Source: an uncultured Bacteroidia bacterium (GTDB lineage Bacteria > Bacteroidota > Bacteroidia > Bacteroidales > F082). From it: a DNA stretch of 58,005 nucleotides. Positions 9,258-19,100 of this stretch are shown one piece after another (within the stretch, counting starts at the first letter, position 1; each line of letters begins with the position of its first letter). The stretch lies in assembly GCA_902769875.1 (NCBI GenBank), contig CACXQV010000014.1, positions 1 to 58,005 on the forward strand, read 5' to 3'. The position numbers and the translations under genes were made by a program. The notes below the pieces were generated by a model. It was given only the letters and a program-made list of their open reading frames with translations, had not been told where the DNA came from and searched no databases.

Positions 9258-9380
9258 AACCCACAAAACCCAATGAAAGAAGAAAGGCGGCATGCAACCG
9301 CGTTGCCGCCGGAAAGCGGGCCGGTTGGCCGCTTTCCCACCACCAAGAAAAAAGTTTTGTCGGTTTTGTCGGTTTTTTGA
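9258..9380. repeat. Composite palindromic repeat, family F, copy 1
   Basis: Outer inverted arms (CACAAAACCCACAAAACC against GGTTTTGTCGGTTTTGT) enclose two hairpins: GGCGGCA...TGCCGCC (9286-9310) and GGAAAGC..GGCCGGTTGGCC..GCTTTCC (9311-9337). A related copy sits at 31400-31575. It fills the gap between the broken 5'-nucleotidase and the DUF2851 gene. Confidence 0.6.
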
Positions 9381-9392
9381 GAAAAAAGAAAT

Positions 9393-10724
9393 ATGAGAGA
9401 AGAGTTTTTATACTACATTTGGGAGAATCGCCTGACCGACAAGGATTTGAAGACCACTGAAGGCGAAATGATTGAGGTGGTGACGACGGGCTACCGCAAC
9501 ACCAACTCAGGGCCTGATTTCTTGGAAGCGAAAATCCAAATCGGCGACAAACTTTGGGCGGGGCATATCGAAATCCATGTGAAAGCCTCCGATTGGAACC
9601 GCCACGGACACCAAGCCGACAAGGCCTATCAAAACGTAGTCCTGCATGTGGTTTACGAAAACGACACGAAAGTCAACGACGTTCCGACCCTCGAGCTGAA
9701 AGGCCATTTCGACGAATCGCTTTTTGTCCAATACCAAACGTTCATCTCAGCAAAAGGGTGGATTCCTTGCGAGAAATCCATCAACAAGGTGTCGCCATTC
9801 ACGCGCCTCTCGTGGCTCGACCGCATGGCCGTGGAACGCCTCGAAAGCAAGTCAACTACCGTGACCAAAACCCTCGAAGCCAACCAATTCGACTGGGAAG
9901 ACGCCCTCTATAAACTGCTGATGCGCTATTTCGGCCTGAAAGTCAACAACGAGGCGTTTGAGTATTTGGCCAACATCTTGCCTTTCAAGACCTTGCTGAA
10001 ACACGCCGACAACCTTTTGCAAGTGGAGGCTATGCTGTTTGGATGCGCCGGTTTCCTCGAAAAAGACTTCACCGATGACTATCCCAACCTGCTGAAACGC
10101 GAATTCGCGGTGATGAAAGCCAAATTCAGCCTCCTGACCATGCCTGAAGAACGATGGAAGTTCATGCGCATGCGCCCCGTGAATTTCCCCACCGTCAGAC
10201 TGTCGCAAATGGCCCAGTTGATTCATCGGCACGGATGCCTGTTCTCCAAAATCCGCGAGGCGAAAACCGTGGCCGAGGCGAAAGCCTTGTTTGACGTGAC
10301 CGCTTCAGGATATTGGGAAACGCACTATCGATTTGGGCAACAGCAGCCGCAAAGCGAACGGCTGCCACAATGTGACAGCCCTACAATCCATAAATCGGGG
10401 ACTGTAGGGCTTTCGTACCACGGCAGCCGCAAAACGCCAAAACATTTGGGCATTGCCACAGCGAATATTTTGATTATCAATGCGGTGGTGCCGCTGTTGT
10501 TTTGCTACGGCAAGCTGCACAAGAACGAAACAGCGTGTGAAACGGCCATGCAGTTCTTGGAAGAAACCGAGGCCGAAGACAACGCCATCATCCGCCATTT
10601 CGCCGCTTGCGGCATCGAGGCGCAAAACGCCATGCAGTCGCAGGCCTTGCTGCACCTTTACAATATGTATTGCAAGCGGAAACGGTGCTTGGAATGCCGA
10701 TTGGGGAATGTGCTGCTGAAATGA
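9393..10724 (+). CDS. DUF2851 family protein with inserted palindromic repeat
   Basis: A 443-residue Bacteroidota-specific protein of unknown function, recognised by MREEFLYYIWENRL, GYRNTNSGPDFLEAKI and GHIEIHVKASDWNRHGH. The C-terminus has a CxxxxxCxxC-like cysteine cluster (CKRKRCLECRLGN). Between the usual THYxF and LG...ILIINAVVPLLF segments lies an extra stretch of about 27 residues (QSERLPQCDSPT...YHGSR, about 316-343) encoded by a palindromic repeat at 10360-10428. The frame stays open across it, so the insertion is tolerated or recent. Cytoplasmic by sequence. Confidence 0.85.
   Translation: MREEFLYYIWENRLTDKDLKTTEGEMIEVVTTGYRNTNSGPDFLEAKIQIGDKLWAGHIEIHVKASDWNRHGHQADKAYQNVVLHVVYENDTKVNDVPTLELKGHFDESLFVQYQTFISAKGWIPCEKSINKVSPFTRLSWLDRMAVERLESKSTTVTKTLEANQFDWEDALYKLLMRYFGLKVNNEAFEYLANILPFKTLLKHADNLLQVEAMLFGCAGFLEKDFTDDYPNLLKREFAVMKAKFSLLTMPEERWKFMRMRPVNFPTVRLSQMAQLIHRHGCLFSKIREAKTVAEAKALFDVTASGYWETHYRFGQQQPQSERLPQCDSPTIHKSGTVGLSYHGSRKTPKHLGIATANILIINAVVPLLFCYGKLHKNETACETAMQFLEETEAEDNAIIRHFAACGIEAQNAMQSQALLHLYNMYCKRKRCLECRLGNVLLK
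10360..10428. repeat. Palindromic element (family A) inside the DUF2851 gene
   Basis: Imperfect inverted repeat with 26-bp arms: GGCTGCC at the left end and GGCAGCC at the right, inner arms AGCCCTACA and TGTAGGGCT, and a 17-nt loop. The 11-bp word GCAGCCGCAAA occurs on both sides (10343-10353 and 10423-10433). The left arm recurs almost unchanged in mfd at 24285-24310. Confidence 0.8.
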
Positions 10725-10726
10725 GT

Positions 10727-10822
10727 CTTTCACGTTGAATCCGCTGAAATCGCTAAACCTAACGGACATAGTTTCTTTGTCGCATCGCGATTCCCATAAT
10801 TCTGCGATTTCTGCATGAGACA
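10727..10822. repeat. Dispersed repeat, family D, copy 1
   Basis: Intergenic segment with imperfect inverted halves: TTTCACG..TGAATCCGCTGAAATCGC at the left and TTCTGCGATTTCTGCATGAG at the right. The same words occur at 26691-26855, again between genes. Confidence 0.5.
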
Positions 10823-10824
10823 AA

Positions 10825-11025
10825 TCAGTCCGTCTCTTCCAAGAAGAAAATCTCCTCCACGGCCTTCCCGAACACCTGTGCCATCTTCAAGGCCAAGACC
10901 GTGGAAGGCACATACCGCCCTGATTCTATGGCGTTTATCGATTGGCGGCTCACACCAATTAGTTTGGCCAAATCCTCTTGCGTAAGGTTCATTTCGGCCC
11001 GCGCCACTTTCAAACGGTTCTTCAT
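10825..11025 (-). CDS. XRE-family helix-turn-helix regulator
   Basis: A 66-residue Cro/CI-type DNA-binding protein. The HTH is LTQEDLAKLIGVSRQSINAIESG (residues 14-36), followed by a short tail ending EEIFFLEETD. Such single-domain regulators are commonly encoded just after a small multi-pass membrane protein of unknown role, as here; its ATG overlaps the stop of that gene by 4 bp (ATGA), so translation is probably coupled. Likely autoregulates the two-gene unit, by analogy. Confidence 0.9.
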   Translation of the reverse strand: MKNRLKVARAEMNLTQEDLAKLIGVSRQSINAIESGRYVPSTVLALKMAQVFGKAVEEIFFLEETD

Positions 11026-11483
11026 TGCGCGCCTCCTTTGTTGAAGCGGAACATTGCTATCTTGAATTTAATCACGAACAGCAGAAGAAACACAAAGAAC
11101 ACCAAATAAGGGATATACATATAGATGAAGCCGTAAATCAGCAAGGTGCCAAGAATGAACAATCCCGCCGAGACGTATGTGGACCAAATCAGACTCTGTG
11201 AACGAATATACTGCACGAATTCATCTTCGACCCTTTCCTTGGAAAAACCAATGAAAATCAATGCGATGATCAACAAAGGCATGGCGATGGAGTACACACT
11301 CGTTTTGACCATGCGAAAGAAACCATCCTTATTGTCATCATCAAAAAAGACATCCACATAAAGTGCAGGCATACGGATTGTAATATCGTTAGTCACACCC
11401 AGTAACAATACCACAAAAGAAACAATGGCAATCACCCATCCAATCCATTGGAAGTAGTGGGGAAACAAATAGTTTTTCTTCAT
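11022..11483 (-). CDS. Four-helix membrane protein paired with XRE regulator
   Basis: With the ATG at 11483 the product is 153 residues with hydrophobic helices near 12-28, 62-82, 98-118 and 120-142 and a short basic tail. An acidic loop (FFDDDNKDGF) separates the first two. The open frame continues upstream of the ATG, but that region holds a palindromic repeat and is unlikely to be coding. No catalytic motif is visible. It belongs to the family of small membrane proteins that sit before a Cro-like regulator in Bacteroidota and Firmicutes; function unknown. Confidence 0.75.
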   Translation of the reverse strand: MKKNYLFPHYFQWIGWVIAIVSFVVLLLGVTNDITIRMPALYVDVFFDDDNKDGFFRMVKTSVYSIAMPLLIIALIFIGFSKERVEDEFVQYIRSQSLIWSTYVSAGLFILGTLLIYGFIYMYIPYLVFFVFLLLFVIKFKIAMFRFNKGGAQ

Positions 11484-11506
11484 AGTTTTTTGTTTTTTGC
11501 TATTAG

Positions 11507-11597
11507 CCTTTGGCCATTGGCTCTTGGCAGCTTTATGAAAAGGGTAATACTTCAACTCTTTTGTTGAAGCTGCCAATGGCCAACAGCCAATAGCATG
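11507..11597. repeat. Long imperfect palindrome, family I
   Basis: Arms of about 30 bp (GCTATT..GGCCATTGGC..AGCTT against AAGCTGCCAATGGCC..AATAGC) enclose an inner dyad CTTCAAC-tcttt-GTTGAAG. Lies upstream of the membrane protein/XRE pair and just beyond the 3' end of the TlpA-like gene. Confidence 0.6.
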
Positions 11598-11601
11598 ATT
11601 A

Positions 11602-12849
11602 TTATTTCTCTAACAACTCAATCAAATCCGCTTCCAATTCTTCTTCCATACCTTTGCCGAAGCCCCTATGTACCTTTGCTATTTTTCCATCACGGTCGAG
11701 GAAGAACAGGGTCGGGTAACCCGCAATGTGGTAAGTGCTTGATAATTCACGCTCGGCGAAAAGGATAGTGTAGGTGATGCCGCGTTTGGCCAAGAAATCG
11801 GCCATTTCGTCCTTCTCGGGGTCGTCAATCGGGTCGATGCCAATCATCATGAAGCCCTTGTCCTTGTATTTCTCGTGCAGGCTTTGCAAAATGGGCATGG
11901 CGGCGCAGCACGGGGCGCACGACTTGTAGAAGAAATCGAGCAGCACCACCTTTCCTTTCAAGTCGGCGAGGCGGATGGTGTCGCCCGCCAGCGTGGGCAG
12001 CGACCATTCCGGCGCGGGCGAGCCTTCGGGGAGCGGTTCGGGAGCCTTGTAAGGTTCGTAATCCTTCAAAATAATATTCTTGGGAATGGATTCCAACGTC
12101 AGTTTCGACTCGTCCACATTCGGGTCGAAGGCAAGCAACTTGAACTCATCATATTGATACATAGTGTCCTGTTGCTCCACGATGTCGAAGGCGATGGAGT
12201 ATTGAAGTGGCATATAGTCCTCCTTGTCAATCCACAAGTTGATTTCGTAACGGATGGTCTGCATACCATAAATGCTGTCAGGTTCCTCGTCTGCTGGAGC
12301 GAGAATATCGACCAAGTAGCATAATTTCCCGTCCAATTGGGTTTCTGAAAGCGAGTAAGAATAGTCTATATTGAATATGTTTTCGTCGTCCAAATCCTCA
12401 TTGGTGCGCAAGGGATAACTGCTTTTGTTGGCCAAAGGCGTGTAAAAGTAGCGGTTGTGCCTCCCCCTGATGATGTCTTTAGCCCAAAGGTCGCACGACT
12501 GGATGATGCCCGTGCTGTCGCCGTAGGAAACATACTCGTTCCCCGTATAGAGATGATGGTATGACGAAATCCATTTCGAATTGAGGTATTCCTCAAACGA
12601 GTTGAAGGCTTTCCCGAAAATCGTGTCGTCGGGCAGTTTCTTGAAATCGCAAGTATAGCGGTTGAAGGTAGTGTCGTTGTCAGACATGTACTTCTTTTTC
12701 CAATCCATTACATAGTGCCCGCCCTGGATGGACTGGCATTTTTGGTAGGATTTCCGAAGGACTTCTTCGGCAGTGGGCTGGCTGTTGCAGCCCGCAAGCA
12801 CGACCGCAATAGCAGCCCATGCCAAAACAGCTTTGATTGAATGTTTCAT
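11602..12849 (-). CDS. TlpA/ResA-type thioredoxin-fold lipoprotein
   Basis: An exported 415-residue lipoprotein: signal peptide with lipobox LAGC (C21), then a 260-residue N-terminal domain of the Bacteroidota DUF-type seen ahead of thioredoxin domains, then a TlpA-like thioredoxin fold from about residue 275 (GSPAPEWSLPTL). The redox motif is CAPC (KSCAPCCAAMP, near 315) and the cis-proline loop is AGYPTLFF. It likely reduces or isomerises periplasmic disulphides or helps cytochrome maturation. It has its own promoter at 12877-12907. Confidence 0.85.
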   Translation of the reverse strand: MKHSIKAVLAWAAIAVVLAGCNSQPTAEEVLRKSYQKCQSIQGGHYVMDWKKKYMSDNDTTFNRYTCDFKKLPDDTIFGKAFNSFEEYLNSKWISSYHHLYTGNEYVSYGDSTGIIQSCDLWAKDIIRGRHNRYFYTPLANKSSYPLRTNEDLDDENIFNIDYSYSLSETQLDGKLCYLVDILAPADEEPDSIYGMQTIRYEINLWIDKEDYMPLQYSIAFDIVEQQDTMYQYDEFKLLAFDPNVDESKLTLESIPKNIILKDYEPYKAPEPLPEGSPAPEWSLPTLAGDTIRLADLKGKVVLLDFFYKSCAPCCAAMPILQSLHEKYKDKGFMMIGIDPIDDPEKDEMADFLAKRGITYTILFAERELSSTYHIAGYPTLFFLDRDGKIAKVHRGFGKGMEEELEADLIELLEK

Positions 12850-12876
12850 TTTGCGTTCATTTTAAGTTTGACGCTG

Positions 12877-12907
12877 CAAAAGTAAAGCAAACTTTCCATA
12901 TAGACAA
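12877..12907 (-). promoter_or_regulatory. Promoter of the TlpA-like gene
   Basis: TACTTTTG at 12877-12884 (minus strand) with a TTTG element about 20 bp upstream, matching the Bacteroidota -33/-7 pattern. Confidence 0.65.
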
Positions 12908-12951
12908 ATTAATTTGTCATTTTTTTTCGTTTTTTTTTGGCAGTGACTTAC

Positions 12952-13040
12952 GTCGCCTGCCGAATGGTCTGCCATCCCTACGGGATTCCCTTGTGCCACA
13001 AAGTCCCGTAGGGACGACGGATATTAGGCAGGCGGTGAAA
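12952..13040. repeat. REP-like double palindrome, family G
   Basis: Outer arms CGCCTGCC and GGCAGGCG enclose TCCCTACGGGA and TCCCGTAGGGA, which are mutual inverted copies. Occupies the 291-bp gap between the TlpA-like gene and the BRO gene. Similar CCCTACGGG words are common in Bacteroidota intergenic repeats. Confidence 0.7.
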
Positions 13041-13140
13041 TGCGATGGAACCCCTGACGACAAAAAATGAAACCAAAATCACAAAAATCCACCAATACAC
13101 CCAAATTTTTCCCTATTATTGCAACCAAATTTTAAACGTT

Positions 13141-14004
13141 ATGTCAAACGAATCCATCATACAACTTTTTGAAGGTGTCAATATCCGCATGGTTTGGGAT
13201 GAAAAGGAACAGGAATACTATTTTGCCGTTGCCGACATCGTGCAAGTGTTGACAGACACCGCCAACCCTCGCGATTATATTAAGAAAATGCTGAAACGCG
13301 ACGAAGAGTTAAAATTCAAGTGGGGGACAATTTGTCCCCCTGTTCGAATGTTAGCTCCAGATGGAAAATATCGTATGACCCAAGCCGCCACCTTGGAAGG
13401 CATCTTCCGCCTCATCCAGTCCATCCCATCAAAAAAGGCAGAACCACTCAAACAATGGCTTGCCGAGGTGGGCAGTCAGCGTGTCGACCAAATGATTGAC
13501 CCCGAACTGACTTTCCAAATGGCCGTGGCCGACTACCGCCGCCAAGGTTATTCCGACCAATGGATCAACGAGCGTATGAAATCCATTATGACCCGCAAAG
13601 CCCTCACCGACGAATGGGAACGTGTCGGCATCAAGGAAAAACAGGAGTTTGCCATCCTCACCAACATCCTCACCAAGGCTTGGAGCGGTATGACAACTGG
13701 GCAATACAAGGCTTTCAAAGGCTTGACCAAAGAAAACCTTCGCGACAATATGACCAGCGTCGAAGTGGCACTGAACACTTTGGCGGAGGCTTCCACCCGC
13801 GAACTTTCGCAACAGCGTAATCCCAAAGGTTTTGAGCAAAGCAAACAAACCGCAAAAGACGGCGGCGGAGTGGCCAAGGCCGCAAGAGACCAATTGGAAA
13901 AACAGTTGGGGCGCAGCATCATCTCTCCCGCCAAGGCCAGCGATTACCTGCAACCCATTGAGGATGTTGAGGTTAAAGAACTGACGGAAAACACAGAAAA
14001 ATAA
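13141..14004 (+). CDS. BRO-N / DinD-like phage antirepressor-type protein
   Basis: A 287-residue protein from the ATG at 13141 (MSNESIIQLFEG). Residues 5-110 are a BRO-N domain (IRMVWDEKEQEYYFAVADIVQVLT...RDYIKKMLKR). Residues 130-287 match the helical C-terminal part of the DNA-damage-inducible D-like family (QMIDPELTFQMAVADYRRQGYSDQWINERM). These proteins are phage-derived DNA-binding factors widely kept in Bacteroidota chromosomes. The OPT transporter gene begins 16 bp downstream, so the two may share a transcript, though a functional link is not obvious. Confidence 0.82.
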   Translation: MSNESIIQLFEGVNIRMVWDEKEQEYYFAVADIVQVLTDTANPRDYIKKMLKRDEELKFKWGTICPPVRMLAPDGKYRMTQAATLEGIFRLIQSIPSKKAEPLKQWLAEVGSQRVDQMIDPELTFQMAVADYRRQGYSDQWINERMKSIMTRKALTDEWERVGIKEKQEFAILTNILTKAWSGMTTGQYKAFKGLTKENLRDNMTSVEVALNTLAEASTRELSQQRNPKGFEQSKQTAKDGGGVAKAARDQLEKQLGRSIISPAKASDYLQPIEDVEVKELTENTEK

Positions 14005-14020
14005 CACAAATAATAACCCT

Positions 14021-16024
14021 ATGGAAAACGACCAATTCAAACTGCCCGAGAACGCGCAACGCGAACTGAAACCGGGCGAAGAGTATGAACCCATACTCTC
14101 GAAAAACAAAAAGTATCAAGAAGTTACGGTATGGTCGGTGTGCATCGGCCTGCTGATGACCATCCTGTTTTCGGCTGCCGCCGCCTACCTCGGCCTGAAG
14201 GTCGGGCAGGTGTTTGAGGCCGCCATTCCCATCGCCATCATCGCCATCGGCCTCACGGGACTGACGCGCAAGAACGATGCGCTGTCGCAAAACGTCATCA
14301 TCCAAAGCATCGGCGGCTGCTCGGGCGGCGTGGTGGCCGGTGCCATCTTCACCCTGCCTGCGCTCTACATCCTGCAAGGCAAGGGCTACCAAATCGAGAT
14401 CAACTTCTGGCAGGTGTTCATCGCCTCCTTGCTCGGCGGCATCTTGGGCATCCTGTTCCTCATCCCCTTCCGCAAGTATTTCGTGAAGGAACAACACGGC
14501 AAGTTCCCCTTCCCCGAAGCCACGGCCACGACGCAGGTTTTGGTCAGCGGACAGAAGAAGGGAAAAGATTCTTTGTTGTTGGTTGTCAGCGGCTTGATTG
14601 GAGGTTTGTACGACTTCATCGTATCGACTTTCGGCTGGTGGTCGGAGACCATCACCACCCGTATGATGGGCTGGGGCGCGGCCTTGGCCGACAAAGCCAA
14701 GCTGATGTTCAAGGTGAACACGGGCGCGGCTGTGCTTGGCTTGGGTTACATCATCGGCCTGAAATACGCCTTCATCATCTGCTGCGGTTCTATGCTCGTG
14801 TGGTTCATCATCATCCCCGGAATGAACCTCATTTGGGGTGACCAAATCATCGACCTGATGAACGCGGGCATCACCGCCACCATCGGTTCGATGGCACCCG
14901 AAGATATTTTCAAGAACTATGCGCGACACATCGGCATCGGCGGTATCGCTATGGCGGGTGTCATCAGCATCATCAAGTCGTGGGGCGTGATTAAGTCGTC
15001 GGTAGGCCTTGCCGCCAACGAGTTCAAGGGCAAGAAAGCCTCGGTGGAAGCCGTCGACCGCACCCAGCAAGACCTTTCGATGAAGACCGTCGTCATCGGT
15101 ATCGTTATCGTTTTGATTATCACCTTCCTGTTCTTCTGGTTTGGCGTGGTTCACAACCTCGGCCACGCTTTGATTGGCATTTTGGTTGTGGCCGTCATCG
15201 CCTTCCTGTTCACGACGGTGGCCGCCAATGCCATCGCCATCGTGGGCAGCAACCCCGTGAGCGGTATGACTTTGATGACCTTGATTTTGGCCTCCTTGGT
15301 GATGGTCGCCGCTGGATTGAGTGGCCCGCAAGGTATGACCGCCACATTAATAATAGGTGGCGTGGTTTGCACCGCTTTGGCCGTGGCGGGTGCCTTCATC
15401 ACCGACCTGAAAGTGGGCTACTGGATTGGCACAACACCCAAGAAACAAGAGATTTGGAAGTTCGTCGGCGTGGCCGTGGCCGCTGCCACCGTCGCAGGCG
15501 TGATTATGATTCTGAACAAGGCCTACGGCTTCGTGGGCGACGGAGCCTTGGTTGCGCCTCAAGCCAACGCAATGAGTGCTGTCATCGAGCCGATGATGTC
15601 GGGCGGCAGCGCCCCGTGGTTGCTCTACGGCATTGGTGCCGCCATCGCCTTGATTCTCAACTTCTGCAAGATTCCCGCTCTGCCCTTCGCCTTGGGTATG
15701 TTCATCCCCATCGACCTCAACGTGCCGCTGCTCATCGGTGGAGCCATCTCGTGGTTCGTGAGCACCCGCAGCAAAGACCAGAAACTCAACGATGCCCGTT
15801 ACAACCGTGGCACCCTCATCGCCTCGGGCTTCATCGCCGGTGGTGCCTTGATGGGTGTGGTGAGCGCCATCCTCAAGTTCGCCAGCGTGGATGCCGTGGC
15901 CAAGACCGCCGACGGAACGCCGTTTGCCGAGCTGCCTGTGGCCGGCCTCATCGCTTTGGTGATGTATATCGCCATCATCGTGTATATGATTTGGGACTCG
16001 AAGCGGGCGAAGGTGGAAGAGTAG
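14021..16024 (+). CDS. OPT-family oligopeptide transporter
   Basis: A 667-residue integral membrane protein with about 15 hydrophobic helices. Family signatures include AAAYLGLKVGQVFEAAIPIA (residues 50-69), the amphipathic KYFVKEQHGKFPFPEATAT (near 150-168) and NPVSGMTLMT (near 412). OPT carriers import peptides or metal-peptide complexes using the proton gradient. The 16-bp spacing to the BRO gene suggests readthrough; a strong terminator follows at 16057. Confidence 0.93.
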   Translation: MENDQFKLPENAQRELKPGEEYEPILSKNKKYQEVTVWSVCIGLLMTILFSAAAAYLGLKVGQVFEAAIPIAIIAIGLTGLTRKNDALSQNVIIQSIGGCSGGVVAGAIFTLPALYILQGKGYQIEINFWQVFIASLLGGILGILFLIPFRKYFVKEQHGKFPFPEATATTQVLVSGQKKGKDSLLLVVSGLIGGLYDFIVSTFGWWSETITTRMMGWGAALADKAKLMFKVNTGAAVLGLGYIIGLKYAFIICCGSMLVWFIIIPGMNLIWGDQIIDLMNAGITATIGSMAPEDIFKNYARHIGIGGIAMAGVISIIKSWGVIKSSVGLAANEFKGKKASVEAVDRTQQDLSMKTVVIGIVIVLIITFLFFWFGVVHNLGHALIGILVVAVIAFLFTTVAANAIAIVGSNPVSGMTLMTLILASLVMVAAGLSGPQGMTATLIIGGVVCTALAVAGAFITDLKVGYWIGTTPKKQEIWKFVGVAVAAATVAGVIMILNKAYGFVGDGALVAPQANAMSAVIEPMMSGGSAPWLLYGIGAAIALILNFCKIPALPFALGMFIPIDLNVPLLIGGAISWFVSTRSKDQKLNDARYNRGTLIASGFIAGGALMGVVSAILKFASVDAVAKTADGTPFAELPVAGLIALVMYIAIIVYMIWDSKRAKVEE

Positions 16025-16056
16025 GCCGCTCGAACACAAATCGTTGTTTTGACCAT

Positions 16057-16089
16057 AACCGCCTCAACATTTTTTGGGGCGGTTTTTTT
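16057..16089 (+). terminator. Rho-independent terminator after the OPT gene
   Basis: Stem AACCGCC / GGCGGTT with a loop rich in A/T, followed by seven T residues. Confidence 0.85.
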
Positions 16090-16110
16090 GTGAAAAAATG
16101 TTGAACATAA

Positions 16111-16140
16111 GGATAAAATCACTATTTTTGTAGCAATTTA
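16111..16140 (+). promoter_or_regulatory. Promoter of the first C10 protease
   Basis: TTG (16111-16113), 19-bp spacer, TATTTTTG (16133-16140): a textbook Bacteroidota -33/-7 promoter, 28 bp before the ATG. Confidence 0.75.
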
Positions 16141-16168
16141 TTGAATCTAACAAATAAAACTCACCGAT

Positions 16169-19100
16169 ATGAAAAGATTTACAATGATTATGGCATTGCT
16201 TCTGATGGTGGCAATGCCGATGATGGCCGAGCGCGTAACGCCTGAAACCGCTCAAAAAGTGGCCCAAACATTCCTGAACAACAACGGCGCGAAGGCCGCC
16301 CAATTGACTGACCTATCGAAGATTGCAGGTTTCCCGAACCTCTACATCTTCACTGCCGAGCCAGGTTTCGTGGTGATGGCAGCCGACGACTGCGTTCAAC
16401 CCATTTTGGGTTATTCGCTGACGGGGAAGTTCCAAACAGAGAACATGCCCACAAATGTGCGTGGATGGCTGGATGGCTATAACGATGAGATTCAGTATGC
16501 CATTGACAACAAAATGAAAGCCACCGCCGAAACCTCAAAACTATGGAAAGACCTTTCCGAAGGCAATTCCAAAACTGCAAAAGCAACGATTGTTGTAGAT
16601 GCTTTGATACAAACCACTTGGGACCAAGATCCTGGCTACAATGCACTATGTCCTTACGATTCAAATGCGGGAGAGCTCACCGTAACCGGATGTGTGGCAA
16701 CCGCCATGGCGCAAATCATACGATACTGGGAATATCCCAGCCACGGAGTAGGATCACATTCTTATACCCCCAGCAGCCATCCTGAATATGGCGTTCAATC
16801 TGTCAATTTTGCCCAAGCAACATACGATTGGACTGATATGCCCTTATATTCCCCAAACTCAGAAATCGCCAAATTGATGTACCACTGCGGCGTAGCCGTT
16901 GATATGGATTATAACATTAGCAGTAATGGGGGAAGTTCCGCATACAACACATCCATTGCACCCGCTTTGACCAATTATTTCAATTACAAGTCCACTGCAA
17001 GCCTCAAATGGAAAAATTCTTATAGTGGTAATTGGATAGATTTGCTCAAAACAGAATTGAATGCTGGTCGCCCCATCGAATACAACGGAAGCGGTAGCGG
17101 TGGTGGACACGCCTTTGTATGTGATGGTTATGACAATAATAATTATTTCCATTTCAATTGGGGCTGGAGTGGACGAAATGACGGATTCTATTCGCTTTCC
17201 AACTTAAATCCAGGCAGTGGCGGTTCTGGTGGTGGTAGTTATAACTTCACCAATAACCAAAATGCCGTTATCGGAATCCAACCCAAGGACTGCACGTCGA
17301 CAACGCCCACCAATTTCAGCGTCACCAAAGAAAGCAGAAACGCTTTCTTGTCATGGGATGAAGCTGACAATGCGGTTTCTTATTTCATTTACAGAAACGG
17401 CCTTTTGGTTGCAAGCACAGCTAACACCACATATACTGACGAGAATCTTCTGTACGGCACATACGCCTATTACGTCAAGAGTGTGGATTCCAATGGATCG
17501 TCCTCATCTCCAACCCAAACCATCTCTGTTGCCATCGAACCAATTCCTTCGCAACTGACGGTGACCAAACAAGACAACAACGCCGTCCTTTCATGGACTG
17601 AGCCAGAATGGTGCGCTCCTTCTACTGATGACGAAGTCTTGACTTACAGCTACGGAAACACAATCTATCATTTCGGAAGCGGCGGCACGAGCAAATTGTA
17701 TTACGGGCACAAATATCCCTCGTCAATGATAAACCCCAATAAGGTTTTATACAAAGTTTCTTTCTACCCCACTATGACGGGTGCCTACAGATTATGTGTC
17801 TATAACGCCAATGCTGGTAACAGCAAACCACAAACCCAAGTATACACGCAAGACATCACTGTGTCGGGAACAGGTTGGAACGACATCGTTCTCAATACCC
17901 CCTTACAGCTTGATGCATCAAAAGACCTATGGGTGTTCATTTATGACCCTGTAGGAAGAGATTACCCAATGGGTGCTGGGTCATTTGAAGGCTCCGATAG
18001 CAATGGCAATTATATTTCCTTTTCAAGTCCTACATCCGGTGTCAGTGTTCAAGGTGTGGTAATGCTTATCAGCACCTACATCACCGACGGCTCCTACACA
18101 TATAATCTCTACGATGGCACGACTACTGTTGCTTCCAATTTATCAAGCACAACCTACACTGTCAACAATATATCGAACAATGCCGCCCATTGTTACACTT
18201 TGAAAACCAACTTCAATGGAGGTTTAACAGGTCCTTCCAACATGGCTGGCCTCACCCTTGGTTCGGCTTCGCTCAGCAGTTTGCAACTGGCCGCCAACGA
18301 CCAAATGACCGTCACCGAAAACAGCAAACTCACCGTCACTGGAACACTGAGCAATGACAATGCCGCCAACCTCATCATCGAAAACGGCGCCCAACTCGTC
18401 CACAACACGGAAGGCGTGATGGGCACGGTGAAGAAAAACATTACGCCTTACTCGTCGAACCAAAACGACGGCTGGAACCTGCTTGCTTCGCCCGTCATCG
18501 ACAGCATCACGCCGAGTGCCGACAACGGCTTGCTCGCCAACAACTACGACCTCTACCTGTTCGACCAAAGCCAAGACTTGGAATGGAGAAACTACGAAGC
18601 AAATTCTTTCGCCATCAACCATAAGACTGGCTACCTGTACGCCAACAGCGCCAACACGACACTGACCTTCGCCGGCACGTTAGCCGCCACAACCGATGCC
18701 ACGACATTAGACTATAACGGAAGCGCCGCTTGGAAAGGTTTCAACCTCATCGGCAACCCCTATCCGTGCGAGGCCTATGTGAACCGCAGCTTCTATGTCG
18801 TGCATTTCAACAACGGCATTTCAGAATTCACTGTGGGCAGCAATCCTATACCGCCTTGTTCGGCGGTTTTGGTGCAAGCCCAAGGCACAGGCGAAAGCGT
18901 CATTTTCAGCAAAAGCGAAATCAGGGACGCAGGCCTCACGTTTACATTGAAGCAATCAGAAACAAGAGGCAACTCCTTCATCGACAAGGCCAAAGTCAGT
19001 TTTAACGAAAACGACAACTTGTTGAAATACAACCTCAACCCCAACAGCAACAAGCTCTACATCCCCAAAAACGGACAAGATTTTGCCGTGGCTTACTCCG

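Noticed and set aside
13973-15331. A 452-codon frame antisense to the OPT gene
   Set aside because: Translation is H/D/G-rich with no fold; it mirrors OPT codons.
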